In this document: positions 33,581 to 43,572 of the stretch, one piece after another | How the letters are laid out: each line of letters begins with the position of its first letter | Position numbering within the stretch: position 1 is the first letter of the stretch | Assembly: GCA_016703945.1 (NCBI GenBank) | Contig: JADJBC010000051.1 | Span: 124,001 to 188,000 of the forward strand | Reading direction: 5' to 3' | From: Candidatus Aalborgicola danicus | Lineage (GTDB): Bacteria; Pseudomonadota; Gammaproteobacteria; Burkholderiales; Burkholderiaceae_C | Length of the DNA: 64,000 nucleotides | Program-made: the position numbers and the translations under genes | The notes under the pieces: model-generated | Seen by the model: the letters and a program-made list of their open reading frames with translations, nothing else | Told to the model about the DNA's origin: nothing | The model's database searches: none

Positions 33581-35146
33581 CTATTCGGCAGTGACCATCA
33601 CGCGATCGCGGCCTTCATGCTTGGCACGATACAGTCTGCTGTCCGTCAGTCCGTACATGGTTTCCGGACTCAATTTGCCGGGGTCGATTTCGTGGCTCAC
33701 GGCGACGCCAACACTTACCGTCACGCTCAGATTGCTGGCGATGGAACTCCAGTCCGCTGCCTTGCAGGCGCAGTTGATGTGCGCAGCAACGTCGGCGGCA
33801 GCTGATTTCGAGTCAATTGGCAACAGTAACGCGAATTCTTCGCCGCCAACCCGGGCCGGAAGATCGCCAGCGCGACGGTCTGCGTGCAGCAGCCTGGCAA
33901 ATCGTTGCAGCACGCTATCGCCAATCGCGTGGCCGTGGGTGTCATTGATGCGCTTGAAAAAATCGAGGTCGAAACACAGCAAGGCAAAGTGACGCCCCTC
34001 GCGCGCAGCGCTGACCATATGGGACAGTGAGCGATCAAAAGCACGTCGGTTCGCGATGCCGGTCAAGGGGTCCTCTTCGGCCAGGCGCGACCATTGTTCT
34101 GCAAGGCGCGCGATTTCTTCGCGTTGCTCGCGCTTGGTAGCCGCCTGCCGTGCCTCATCATCGTGCAATTGACGCTCCAGTCTTCTTGCCTCCTTGAACG
34201 CAGCCAGTGCAAGTCTGGGGTCATCAATGGCTTCATAGGCCTCGGCCAGCTCCAGCCATGTTCCCATCAGTTCCCGAGGATTGCCACCTTCCAGCAGGGC
34301 GATGCCGCGGCGAAATGCGACGACCGCTTCTTCCGGGCGACCCAGCGTCATCAATATTGCACCAAGGTGGCCCTGTGCGACCGCTTCGTGCCCACGCAGA
34401 CCTGCTTTGGCGAGGCCGTCAACGGCGCGTTGCAGCGTCTGCGTGGCAAGCTCCACTTTGCCCGCGCGCCGCGCTGCGATGCCGGTATTGGCCAGCGCCA
34501 TCAACTCAAGCCGTGTGAGACCATGGGCGGCAACTTCTTCAAGGAAACCATCCCATTGAGCCAGCAGCTCGGCATATTGCAGTTGCCGCGCGGCATCGTC
34601 ACCCGTCGAATCGTCGGCGGCCCGCCCTTTGGCGTTCAACACCGAGTATCTGGCATGGTATCGCTCCGCCAGCGAGCCGTGCTGGTCCAGCATGCGGGCG
34701 GCGTCCTCCAGCATCTCAAGCGCTTGCGCGTGGCGCCCCAGAACCGAGCACGATATGCCAAGCCGCCGCCTGGCTTTGCCAAGTAGCGTGTTATCTCCTG
34801 TCTGCTGCGCCAGGCGCTCCGCCTGCGTGAGGATGTCGAACGCCCGGGTATGTTCTTCCAGGGACTGCAACGCGAATCCGAGAGCCAGCAAGGCCTCGCT
34901 TTCAATCGCCGGATCGGCCACCGCCGCCGCCAGTTCGCGTGCCTGCGTCGCAACCCGCAGGCCCTCGAGCGCTTGCCCAGTTGAGACCAGGGCCAGGGAC
35001 TTGAGGCCGAGCAATATCGGCCGCTCGGCACTGGTGCAGTGCTCCAGTGCCCCATCGACCGCCGCGATTGCTTCGCCAAGACCACCGGCCTCGATTTGGC
35101 CGCGAATCCGATCCGCAGCAGATGGCGTGTTGACTGCAAGGTTCAT
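33581..35146 (-). CDS. Diguanylate cyclase with N-terminal TPR repeats
   Basis: A 521-residue cytoplasmic protein. About 330 residues of tetratricopeptide-like helical repeats (for example AIESEALLALGFALQSLEEH and RRAGKVELATQTLQRAVDGL) lead through a coiled linker (AATKREQREEIARLAEQWSR) to a GGDEF domain with DPLTGIANRRAFD, CFDLDFFKRINDTHGH and the active site RVGGEEFALLLP (near residue 433). The complete GGEEF signature predicts c-di-GMP synthesis; no inhibitory RxxD is obvious before it. No membrane segment is seen, so sensing is probably through protein partners. It lies next to the restriction island but looks like core genome. Confidence 0.93.
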   Translation of the reverse strand: MNLAVNTPSAADRIRGQIEAGGLGEAIAAVDGALEHCTSAERPILLGLKSLALVSTGQALEGLRVATQARELAAAVADPAIESEALLALGFALQSLEEHTRAFDILTQAERLAQQTGDNTLLGKARRRLGISCSVLGRHAQALEMLEDAARMLDQHGSLAERYHARYSVLNAKGRAADDSTGDDAARQLQYAELLAQWDGFLEEVAAHGLTRLELMALANTGIAARRAGKVELATQTLQRAVDGLAKAGLRGHEAVAQGHLGAILMTLGRPEEAVVAFRRGIALLEGGNPRELMGTWLELAEAYEAIDDPRLALAAFKEARRLERQLHDDEARQAATKREQREEIARLAEQWSRLAEEDPLTGIANRRAFDRSLSHMVSAAREGRHFALLCFDLDFFKRINDTHGHAIGDSVLQRFARLLHADRRAGDLPARVGGEEFALLLPIDSKSAAADVAAHINCACKAADWSSIASNLSVTVSVGVAVSHEIDPGKLSPETMYGLTDSRLYRAKHEGRDRVMVTAE

Positions 35147-35207
35147 GCGGCAAGTCTATGCCAACTGCAACCCTTGGTGCAGCGCATCTGCAAGAGGCCG
35201 AATACAC

Positions 35208-36549
35208 CTAGTTGGACAGCAGATTGAGTATCGACGTCAGGACGGCGCTCAGCATGAACAGGTTGCCGCTACTGTCGGCAATGCCAAATTGGGCACGGCG
35301 GTTGTAGCCATCGTCATAGCCGCGGCTGAAGCCCTGGCGGAAGTAATACCGGTATTCGTCCGCGCTGACGTAGTAGCCGTTGTAGCCGTAGTCTCCGTCC
35401 TGATAGGCCGGGGAACTGGTGTGGCTGGCGCGCCAACCGTCGTCGCGATCAGCCTGACCTGCCGGAAACCCCTGCTCGTAGCCATAGTTCACGGCTTGGC
35501 GCAGCAAGTCGGCACCGTATTGGTTGGTCTGATACGACCGGTTATCGCGAACATAGCGGTAGCTTGGCGCTGAGTAGAAAAACCAATCGTTGTCGTATTC
35601 GTAGGATCGCGCGTTCCAGTTCTGCATCTGCTCGCGCCGACGCTCCTGATATTGCTGTTGGAAACGAACCTGTGCCGCGCGGTTTTGCTGCTGTAGCACG
35701 GCTTCGCGCTGAATCCAAAGGCGATCCTGCGCGATCTCGCGTTGCCGGAACGATGCAAGACGCTGATTCTGCTCGATATCAAGCTGCCGCCGGCGCTGTT
35801 CCGAGACTTGCTGTGCCCGCCTCTGCGCAAGCTGTTGCTGCTCTTCAAACCGGGCCTGCTGGAGTTGTCGGGCAGCCTGCTCCTGCTGCAGCTTCTGCGC
35901 GTGCAGTTGCTGCTCTTGCTGGGTCAGTTGCTTCCTGAGCGCAGACATCTCCCGCTCCTGCTGCTGCGCACGCTGCTGTTGGTTGCGCTGGGCCTGCTCT
36001 TTTTGCGCATAGTTTTCGTTCTCCTGCTTCAGTCGTTGCACGGCCTGTTCCTGCTGCTGCACGCGCAGCTGTAGGTCGCGCTGGCTTTGCAGTTGCTTTT
36101 GCTGCTCGGCATGCTGCTTCTGCGCCGCCTGTAACTGCTGGCGATTCTGGGCGGCCTGCTTCTGTGTGGCCTGCTCCTGTTGCTGCTTTTGCGCCGCCTG
36201 GTCGTTTCGCTGCTTTTGTTCGACCTGCTGCGCGCGCTGCTGTTGGTCGCGCTGGGATTGCAGTTGCTTCTGTTGCTCGGCCCGCTGCTTTTGTTGTTCG
36301 GCTTGCTGTTTTGCTGCTCGGCCTGGTGCTTTCGCTGTTCCTTTGGGGGTCGGGTTGTGCGTGGTCCGGTGGCGCTGGTGGCTTTTCGACCCGATTCCCC
36401 TTCTGGGGTTTTTCCTGCTTTTGCTTGTCCTTGTCCTGGTCGTCCGGCGCCTGGGCACGCAGCGGGCTGGTCATGACCAGAGCGGTCGCAGCGCATAGGG
36501 CGACGTTAACCAGCATGCGTTTCAAGGATTTCGCTTTGATATCTGACAT
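35208..36549 (-). pseudogene. Secreted Gln-rich coiled-coil protein, two frameshifts
   Basis: A signal peptide (SDIKAKSLKRMLVNVALCAA ending in SPLRAQA) precedes a short Pro/Lys region. A long Gln/Ala/Glu/Arg-rich coiled coil of roughly 250 residues follows, with many QQ pairs and repeats of QKQLQSQRD and QQRAQQ. The C-terminal domain is Tyr/Asp/Gly-rich (SYEYDNDWFFYSAPSYRYV, YYFRQGFSRGYDDGYNRR). Two single-base losses in homopolymers (a C-run near 36350 and an A-run near 36308) break the frame; restoring both gives 447 residues. No function is known. A start at 36549 has GGGGA upstream. Confidence 0.65.
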
Positions 36550-36702
36550 GGCCATTCCCCGTTGTTGCGCGTGCCTAATGAAACACGGCTGGGCAAGGAT
36601 GGAATCTCCGCGCCAAATGGTCTGTGTGGCAGCGCACCGAACCGCGGGTCGCGGCCCCAATCAACGTTGGCAGGTTCGCCGCTTGGATTGGTTACAAGCC
36701 AA

Positions 36703-36758
36703 ACTGGGCTCTAGCGCCTGTATGACGTGCGCAAGCAGCTATAAATTGATGAGCAAAT
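36703..36758 (+). repeat. Dispersed ~50-bp repeat, copy 9
   Basis: GGGCTCTAGCGCCTGTATGA followed by CGTGCGCAAGCAGCTATAAA and TTGATGAGCAAA, ending 10 bases before the kinase stop codon. Confidence 0.85.
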
Positions 36759-36767
36759 AGCGTCAGC

Positions 36768-38133
36768 CTAATCGCAAGGAATCGGCAGCAACACAGCCAC
36801 TTCCAGCCCCGGCTGCGCATTGCGCACCACCAAGCTGCCGCCATGCGCCAATGCGACCAGGCGGCACAGATAAAGGCCCAGGCCAACCCCGCCACCCTCA
36901 CGGGTGCGGGCGGTGTCGGGCCGGTGAAAGGGCTGGGCCAGGTGGGGGAGCTGGTCATCGGGCACGCCGGTGCCAAAGTCGCGCACGGTGATCTGGATGG
37001 CACCCCCTGCGGTTTGTACCAACGAGACTTCGGGCGGCCGGGCTGCATCCACGCTGTGGCGCAACGCGTTGTCCAGCAGGTTGCGCAGCAGCAGGCGCAT
37101 GCGGGCGCGGTCGAGTTGCCGCACGGGCACACCGGCCTGCAGGTTTTGCTTGATGGTGGGCGCGTCGTCCAGCGCGGCAACCACTTCAGCCACCAGCGCC
37201 GCCAGGTCGGTGGGCTCACGGTGCAGCGCTGCGTGCGGGCTGGCCAGGCGCTCGCTTTCCAGCAGGTCGGTCACCAGATCACGCATCTGCCCCAGGTCAC
37301 GCAGCAAGGCCGCACGGCTTTGTTGAACATCCGGCGTTTCGGGCACCAGTTCGGTGTTGAGCCGGGCGCGGGTGAGCGGGCTGCGCAACTCGTGACTGAT
37401 GGCCAGCAGCAGGGGTGCGCTTGGCTTCCAGCATCTGGTGGATGTCGGCACCCATGGTGTTGATGGTGGCGGCCAGCTCGCCCAGTTCGTCCGGGTGCTT
37501 TGCATGGCGCACGGGAATGGGTTGGGCAAAGTCACCCGCGCCAAAGCGCTGCGCACCGGCCTGAATGTCGTCCAGCGGGCGCAGCATGCGCCGCGCGCGC
37601 GCGTAGGCCAGGGCGGTGAGCGCCAGCAGCAGGCCCAGCGTGATCCAGCCGATGAAGCGGGGGCGGTCGTGCCAGGTCTGCACACTCAGGCCAAAGCGGA
37701 TCCGGTGGCCGTCTGCCGTGGTGCGCTCAAAAAAGCGCGGGGTATCGGTGCTCCAGCTGTTGGCATCCTTGGCGTTATCGCGCCACTGGTGGTCGTAGTC
37801 AGGCTCGTTGGGGTGGCTGCGCCAGTTGACCTGCGGCCCGCTGATGCGCACGCTTAACGGCAGCCGTTGCACCAGTGCCTGGGCGGCTTCAATGCGGGGA
37901 GGACTGCCCAATTCAGCAGCGAGCCTATCCACATAGTCCACCACCAGCGGGCGGGCGGCGTCGCGCCAGCCAATGGACAACGCCTTTTGCATGCCGATGA
38001 CAAAAATAGCCGCCATGGCCAGCGCCAGCAGGAGGAACAGCGCCACCAGCCGCACGCGCAGCGAGTGCGCCAGCGCGTGGCGGGCCCGGTGGTGCCAGCA
38101 GACCTTTGCCCCCATGCTGCCGGCGGCGCTCAT
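36768..38133 (-). pseudogene. CpxA/RstB-like sensor histidine kinase, one frameshift
   Basis: The first frame (from 38133) has a transmembrane helix (LVALFLLLALAMAAIFVIGM), a periplasmic domain to about residue 155, a second helix (WITLGLLLALTALAYA) and a HAMP linker (RRMLRPLDDIQAGAQRFGAG). An extra base in a run of four (37412-37415) shifts the frame exactly before the H box; the second frame has LLLAISHELRSPLTRARL with the phospho-acceptor His, N box LLRNLLDNALRHS and G2 GVGLGLYLCR. Deleting one base gives about 454 residues. It overlaps the response regulator stop by 4 bases. Probably envelope-stress sensing. Confidence 0.88.
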
Positions 38134-38827
38134 GTTGGCACCCGTGCCAGCGCCAGAGAATAGCCGGCATTGCGCAGCGTTTTGATGCAGTCCAGCGGCT
38201 CCAACTTTTTGCGCAGGCGGCTCACCACAATGTCCACTGCACGGGTGTACAGCCCGGCCTCGTGGCCACGCAGCTGGTTCAGAATATCGTCGCGGCTAAA
38301 GACCTTACCCGCATGCGCAGCCAGCAGGTGCAGCAGGTCAAACTCGGTACTGGTCAGCTCCAGCGTCTCGCCCTGCGCTGCACGCTGCGAGTGACGGGGT
38401 CGATCACCAGGCCATCGAACACCAGGCGCCCAGGCGCAGAAATCTCGGCACTCACAACCGGCGCTACCACCCGGCGGCGCAGCACGGTTTGAAGGCGCGC
38501 CACCAGTTCGCGCGGCTCGAAGGGTTTGGGCACGTAGTCATCGGCACCCAGCTCCAGCCCCACCACCCGGTCCATCACGTCGCCGCGCGCGGTGAGCATG
38601 ATGAGGGGGATGTCGCTTTCTTTACGAATAGCGCGGCACAGGGCAAAGCCATCCATCTCGGGCAGCATGACATCCAGAATGGCGGCGTCCAGCCCACCCT
38701 GGCGCAGCCGCTCCAGGCCGGTGCTGGGGCGCAAGACGCACTCCAGCACCATGTCAAACCGCGCAAAGTAGGCCGCCAGGGGCGGGCCCAGTTGCGCGTC
38801 GTCGTCGATCAGAAGTATGCGGTGCAT
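38130..38827 (-). pseudogene. OmpR/CpxR-like response regulator, one frameshift
   Basis: The receiver domain is complete (MHRILLIDDDAQLGPPLAAY, phospho-acceptor Asp in AAILDVMLPEMDG, Lys in YVPKPFEPRELV). One base is missing near 38374-38380, after VIDPVTRSVQR. The next frame then gives the winged-helix DNA-binding domain (LELTSTEFDLLHLLAAHAGK, then RAVDIVVSRLRKKLEP and LRNAGYSLA). With one base restored the protein has 232 residues, the normal OmpR-family length. It lies 12 bases after a CpxP/Spy-like gene and overlaps the kinase gene, making a CpxP-R-A-like operon. Confidence 0.88.
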
Positions 38828-38839
38828 GGCACCCCGACT

Positions 38840-39311
38840 TTACCCGCGGCGAAACCAGTGGCCACGGCCTTCCATATAGTCGCGCACCTTCTGTTGCTGC
38901 GCGGGGTTCAGGCTGTCGTAAAAAGTCCGCCAGCGCGGCGATGACTTCAGGGCTCTTGGTCTGCAAAGCGGTGGTCTTTTTCGGTGACGAGGGTTTGGGC
39001 ACGGCTCTTGTCAAACGTGGCACCCGCCACCAGCGCTTTCATCTCAGCACGGGGTCTTTGGTCTGGCCAATGAGGGCGGTGCGTTGCTCATAGAGCTTGT
39101 CACCCAGGGTGGCCAGGCGTTTCTTCTGGTCGTCGTTCAGGTCCAGCTTGCTGGCGGCCCGGCTGACGATCTTGTCGCGTTTCTGGGAGTATTCCTCGGC
39201 ACTCAGTTGGGCGCCAAACTCGTGGCTGCGGTGGCCGCAGGCCGACAAGCCGGCGACCAACACGGAGACACCAAAGAGAGCGAAGAGGGAGCGTTTGATC
39301 CAGCGTTTCAT
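38840..39311 (-). pseudogene. CpxP/Spy-like periplasmic protein, three frameshifts
   Basis: Begins with a signal or lipoprotein-like sequence (MKRWIKRSLFALFGVSVLVA ending GLSACGHR; the Cys suggests lipid attachment). Helical segments follow (LSAEEYSQKRDKIVSRAASK, LDLNDDQKKRLATLGDKLYE, an LTxxQ-like motif), and after reconstruction LADFYDSLNPAQQQKVRDYM. Three homopolymer changes break it: one C lost near 39053, one A too many near 38975, one T too many near 38920. Correcting them gives 156 residues. Proteins of this kind sense misfolding or metals in the periplasm and restrain the kinase encoded two genes later. Confidence 0.85.
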
Positions 39312-39413
39312 GGCAGTAGTTCCTATTGAAAAAGGGGTTGAACAGGACTGCAATGGTGCCGGGGGATACCGCACAGGTCATCTCTGCGCGGTATCGGTTT
39401 GTTTCGCTTTGTT

Positions 39414-39755
39414 TCAGGTGCGCACCACGCGCAACACCGCGTTGGCGTTCAGCGAGCTGATGGGAATGCGGGTGTCCGCGGGGATTTTTCCGGACACCTG
39501 CAGTGCCATGTAGCGCTGGCAGCAGACCCGAAGAAAGCTGGTGAAGTTGGGAATATCGCCGCGGTGCTCCAGCAGTTCGTCATACAACTTGGACAACAGC
39601 TGGGGCACGTTCATGCCGTCACGGGTGCCAATCTCGTCCAGCGTGTCCCAAAACAGGTTTTCCAGCCGCACACTGGTCACCACACCGTGCAGGCGGATGC
39701 TGCGCGTGGTGGCCTCATAACTCTGCGGGTTGGCACGGACAAAGATCTGGCACAT
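39414..39755 (-). CDS. Ribbon-helix-helix domain protein (RHH_4 type)
   Basis: A 113-residue protein starting MCQIFVRANPQSYEATTRSI. The pattern SIRLHGVVTSVRLENLFWDT followed by IGTRDGMNVPQLLSKLYDEL fits an RHH_4-type ribbon-helix-helix domain. It could bind DNA as a dimer or interact with an enzyme; the family is widespread in proteobacteria and its role is poorly known. AGGAG lies 7 bases before the chosen ATG; the open frame extends further upstream without a ribosome site. Confidence 0.85.
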   Translation of the reverse strand: MCQIFVRANPQSYEATTRSIRLHGVVTSVRLENLFWDTLDEIGTRDGMNVPQLLSKLYDELLEHRGDIPNFTSFLRVCCQRYMALQVSGKIPADTRIPISSLNANAVLRVVRT

Positions 39756-39816
39756 GCAGGACTCCTTCACATAGGGAAAGCAGGGCCCCAAGCATAGGCC
39801 CGGGGCCTGGGAATGG

Positions 39817-40397
39817 CTAGTGGGAAATTTTGGTTCCCAGCAAGGCCATGAATTGCCCCAGCCAGGCGGGATGCGCGGGCCACGCGGGTGCGGTGACAAA
39901 TTGGCCATCGGTCACTGCCGCATCAATCGCAATCTCGGCCCAGTTGGCGCCCGCTAGCTCCACCTCGGGGCGGCAGGCGGGGTAGGCACTGATGCGCTTG
40001 CCCCGGATGATGCCGGGCACCGCAGTCAGGATCTGCGCACCGTGGCACACCGCTGCAATGGGCTTGCCAGCCTCTGCAAACTCTTGGGTGATGGACAACA
40101 CGCGGGCGTTGAGCCGCAAATACTCGGGGCCGCGCCCGCCAGGAATCAGCAAACCGTCGTAATTGGCGGTGTTGACATCCGCAAAGTTGGCGTTCAGCGT
40201 GAAGCGGTGGCCGGGCTTTTCGCTGTAGGTCTGGGCGCCTTCAAAGTCATGGATCGCGGTCATCACGAAATCACCCGCCTTTTGTCCGGGCACACCGCAT
40301 GCACCGTGTAGCCAACAGCCAGCATGGTTTGAAACGGCACCATGGTTTCGTAGTCTTCACCGTAGTCACCGCACAGCATCAAAACTCTCTTGGACAT
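39817..40397 (-). pseudogene. DJ-1/PfpI-family protein, one frameshift
   Basis: The first 40 codons (MSKRVLMLCGDYGEDYETMV, then TVHAVCPDK) are followed by a missing A in a run of four (40280-40283), after which the second frame continues KAGDFVMTAIHDFEGAQTYS. The family elbow is present: AAVCHGAQILTAV, with the nucleophilic Cys, and the upstream acid in LLIPGGRGPEYLR. Restoring one base gives 193 residues, a standard DJ-1/PfpI length. Members act as glyoxalases, chaperones or deglycase-like enzymes; which applies here is unknown. Confidence 0.88.
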
Positions 40398-40524
40398 GAA
40401 CATCTCCTGGTTGATTGAGCGTTTCAGTTTAGGCAGCCGCAGTGTTGGCAGGTAACAGCGCGTTACTACCGATGTTGGTGTTTTCCCTAGGATGGGGCCA
40501 GTTGCCGGGCGGCCAAGCCAAACG

Positions 40525-40944
40525 TCACAACTCGGAGTATTTCTTGGCGTTGCCCCGCGATTTGTCTACCGGGTACTTCTCGCCATTGACCACGAGCTTG
40601 CGTTGCGCGGCGGCCAGCAGATCGATGCCCAATGTGTCGCACAGCCGCAGCAGGTAAAGGAAAACATCCGCCGCCTCGGCTGCGACCTGCTCCCTTTTGT
40701 CCACCGACAAAGACTGGCTTTGTGCCTCGGTCAACCGCTGGGAGTGCGCCAGCAATTCCGCTGCCTCCACGGACAGCGCGCTGGCCAGGTTCTTGGGGGT
40801 GTGGAATTGCTCCCAGTCGCGAGCGCTGGCGAATGCGGGCGAGGCCTGGGTGAGCTGCGCCAGCGGGTTGGCAGCCAAAATAGCCGCCCCGGGTCCGTTT
40901 GGAGCTGCATCAGCGCTTTCAACCAAAACTTTTGATGAAATCAT
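40525..40944 (-). CDS. MazG-like nucleotide pyrophosphohydrolase, copy 1
   Basis: A 139-residue protein of the small MazG/RS21-C6 type: FHTPKNLASALSVEAAELLA with the ExxE metal pair, REQVAAEAADVFLYLLRLCD with the ExxD pair, then VNGEKYPVDKSRGNAKKYSE. It hydrolyses (deoxy)nucleoside triphosphates to monophosphates, cleaning damaged or excess nucleotides. The start at 40944 borders a dispersed repeat. It is followed on the other side by an 82-base remnant of the uvrA 3' end. A decayed second copy lies at 43104-43502, beyond the NACHT gene. Confidence 0.9.
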   Translation of the reverse strand: MISSKVLVESADAAPNGPGAAILAANPLAQLTQASPAFASARDWEQFHTPKNLASALSVEAAELLAHSQRLTEAQSQSLSVDKREQVAAEAADVFLYLLRLCDTLGIDLLAAAQRKLVVNGEKYPVDKSRGNAKKYSEL

Positions 40945-40993
40945 GCTCCAGCCCTCGTATTCATTGCGCAAGCAGCTATATTTTTCATAGTAA
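40935..40993 (+). repeat. Dispersed ~50-bp repeat, copy 10
   Basis: CTCCAGCCCTCGTATTCATT followed by GCGCAAGCAGCTATATTTTT and CATAGTAA, between mazG copy 1 and the uvrA remnant. Its counterpart is copy 11. Confidence 0.9.
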
Positions 40994-41011
40994 CTCCAGC
41001 GGCCGATCGGA

Positions 41012-41093
41012 CTAACGGGCCAGCACCGCCGCCAGCGCCATACCGGTGTGGGTGCCCAGTTTCACGACCGCCTCGGGCGTGGCAGCCGCGACC
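41012..41093 (-). pseudogene. Remnant of the uvrA 3' end
   Basis: On the minus strand it encodes AAATPEAVVKLGTHTGMALA then AVLAR-stop, almost the same as the last 25 residues of the large UvrA at 43589. The rest of the gene is absent; the sequence becomes AT-rich and unrelated after about 41095. With mazG copy 1 it forms the left arm of a duplicated block. Confidence 0.85.
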
Positions 41094-41257
41094 CACCAGT
41101 ATTGCTTACGTCAGCACAAAGGTAACGCGGGCAAGTTGCCTGCACGAAAACTCCTTTTAGCGACGGCCAATCCCTCGCACACGGCAGGAAAATCGACACG
41201 CGATGCTCGCACAGATAAGATAACACTTCCATCCCCTTTTCTTACTGAGGACTTGTC

Positions 41258-43036
41258 TTGCCAATTGCTGAAACACTAATTTTGGGCGCAGTGAAGACAG
41301 TCGTGTTGAAACTGGCCTCCTTGGGTGCAGATCAGGCTGTGCGACTATTTGACTTAACTGGAAAAAAAAGGGCTTTCAATCATTCCATCGCCCGATTGCA
41401 AAGCATAGGAAATGTCAAAACTCTTTGGCAGATTGACAGGGAAATTTCTATTTACGATTTCTTTGTCGCACCGCGGGCATCCCACTTGGAAAGTGAATTC
41501 GACTTAACGACATTCGCGAAACTACCTAAGGTCGGAAATCTAGTTATTGAAGGAATTCTTGGTCAAGGAAAATCAATAATTTTGCGCCATATGGCAATTT
41601 CATGCATGGAGGATGGTTTACTGCCGATTTTCATCAGTGCACACACGATCACGAAAACGAAGTCGTTGAAGGAAAAAATACGTGAATATCTTAGCGACTT
41701 TAGTAAACGTGAAGTGACTAACGAAGAGACTGCTAAATTGCTGGATTCAACGTTTTTTGTGCTATTAATTGATGGTTTTGACGAGGTGAACCCGACGGAA
41801 GAAGCGTCGCTTATTGAGGAAGTTCAATCGTTGTCTAGACGATACGATCAATCACTCCGCATTATTATCACTAGCAGACCTGACAATGCGATACAGAAGT
41901 GCACAGCATTCCATATTGTGAAGCTATGCAAATTAGCGCCAGGTGAGGGAAATCAACTCATTCAAAAACTTTGCGATGAACACCAGGCGCGAGAGTTAAT
42001 ATCCGCCCTAGAAAAGTCGGGAGCCTCAGGCACGAAAAAGCCTACTAATTACACCGCTTATGGTGGTAATTCTTGTGATTGTCTACAACGCTGAACGCCG
42101 AGTTCCAGCAACATTTGCTGAATTTTTCGAAAACTTGTTTTCCATTTTTTTGGTGCGTCACGACGGAACAAAACCCGGCTTTAGCCGAGCGAGAAAAACG
42201 AAGCTTGGAAATAATGATTTCCGCCGTGTTTTCGAAGCTTTCTGCTTCGTAGTTCATAAACAACAATTGCCAACAGCAATATCTAACTCTGAAGCTCAGG
42301 AAGCAATCAATATTGCTGCAGAAACAATAGGGGTTACGGTCGATTGCGATGAATTCATCCACGATGTTAAGAAAGTGACATGTTTGCTTATTCAAGAAGG
42401 GAATAAACTGCATTTTGTTCACAGAGCGATTCAAGATTTCTTCTCTGCCCAATTCATTCGTTCATGCGCTGAAAATGACGTTCACGCCTTTACAGTGACC
42501 TTGCGAGTGGCAGCGAGTGGGTCGAATGGGTAGCTGAACTCTCATTTTTGCGTAGGATTGATGCGCACAATTTCTACAACTATTTTTACTTTGAAGGCCT
42601 GAAAAATCAACGGTATTTTCCTGACGACTACGTACTTACCAGCGAGGATATAGCCGATATCATGGCGCAAATAGTGATTGAGCAGACACCAAAAAAAATG
42701 GAGTTGCGGATTGTCCCAAGACCAAACACATCAATGGCAGAGAGAGATTTCTTGGCTAGTTTCGTCGCTCGTCAGATTTTGATAAACCTCTCCAAGTCTG
42801 GGAACATGACCGGCTCTTTTCGCATGCTTATGGAAGAGTCACCACCTCGCGCTTGAGAAGCACATGTTCTTCGCACAACGCAATTGATTCAAGACTCTGT
42901 TCAGGAAGCGCTCATCTCCTTTCGTCGCCAACTCAGTGACGCGCGAAAAATCGAAGACACAAGGAAGAAGCGGTCAGCTTTACTCAAAATTGGCTTTAGA
43001 ACTGTGACCGACCATTCGGCTGACGTAGGAGAATAG
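41258..43036 (+). pseudogene. NACHT-domain NTPase (bacterial NLR-like, candidate anti-phage), four indels
   Basis: A STAND NTPase of about 592 residues after frame repair. A ~90-residue N-terminal region precedes the NACHT core: Walker A in IEGILGQGKSIILRHMA (residues 99-106), Walker B FFVLLIDGFDEV (166-177), and a sensor strand RIIITSRPDN (201-210). After an extra T (42049-42050) the helical part continues with VVILVIVYNAERRVPATFAE and LHFVHRAIQDFFSAQF. After a lost T (42489-42491) comes SEWVEWVAELSFLRRIDAHN. Two more indels near 42833 and 42888 lead to a C-terminal helix ending at 43036. The start is probably TTG at 41258, with GAGG upstream. The gene is clearly AT-richer than its surroundings. 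Bacterial NACHT proteins defend against phages; the sensed trigger is unknown. Confidence 0.85.
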
Positions 43037-43103
43037 GCAGCGCTTATCCTCGAAGTTTTCGGTGTGAGGCGCCATTAGACAAGCGAAGTGGCCCAAAGCT
43101 CAG

Positions 43104-43502
43104 TTACAGGCCCGAATACTTTTTGCTGCTGCCACGCGCCAACGCAGCGGGATACTTTCAGCGTTGACCCGCATCTTGACCTTTGCCGCAGCGACCAAGT
43201 CAATGTCCAATGTGTCGCGCAGCCGCAAGGTAAAGGAAAACATCCGCCGCCTCGGCTGCGACCTGCTCCCTTTTGTCCACCGACAAAGACTGGCTCTGTG
43301 CTTCGGTCAGCCACTGGAAGTGCTCCAGCAATTCCGCCGCCTCCACGGACAGTGCACTGGCCAGGTTCTTGGGGGTGTGGAACTGCTCCCAGTCGCGCGC
43401 GCTTGCGAATACGCGCAAGGCCTGGATGAGCGGCGCCAGCGGGTCGGCAGGCAAAATATCGGCTGCGGGGCCGCTGGGGGTCGTTTCAGTGCTCTCAGAC
43501 AT
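43104..43502 (-). pseudogene. MazG-like pyrophosphohydrolase, copy 2, frameshifted
   Basis: Nearly identical to copy 1 through the catalytic centre (DWEQFHTPKNLASALSVEAA, EQVAAEAADVFLYL), then broken by a 2-base loss near 43227 and a 1-base loss near 43160 (GAAAG for GAAAAG). With these restored it ends RGSSKKYSGL, 133 residues. The 3' third differs much more from copy 1 than the middle does. Located between the NACHT gene and uvrA, 10 bases from a dispersed repeat. Either decayed or a victim of local base-calling errors. Confidence 0.85.
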
Positions 43503-43511
43503 TTTCTGTGA

Positions 43512-43572
43512 ATGAAATCAGGCTCTCGCCCACGTAATCATTGCGTATGTAGCTATCATTTTCATAGTAATT
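43512..43572 (+). repeat. Dispersed ~50-bp repeat, copy 11
   Basis: GGCTCTCGCCCACGTAATCA followed by TTGCGTATGTAGCTATCATT and TTCATAGTAA, between mazG copy 2 and uvrA: the same position as copy 10 in the left block. Confidence 0.8.
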
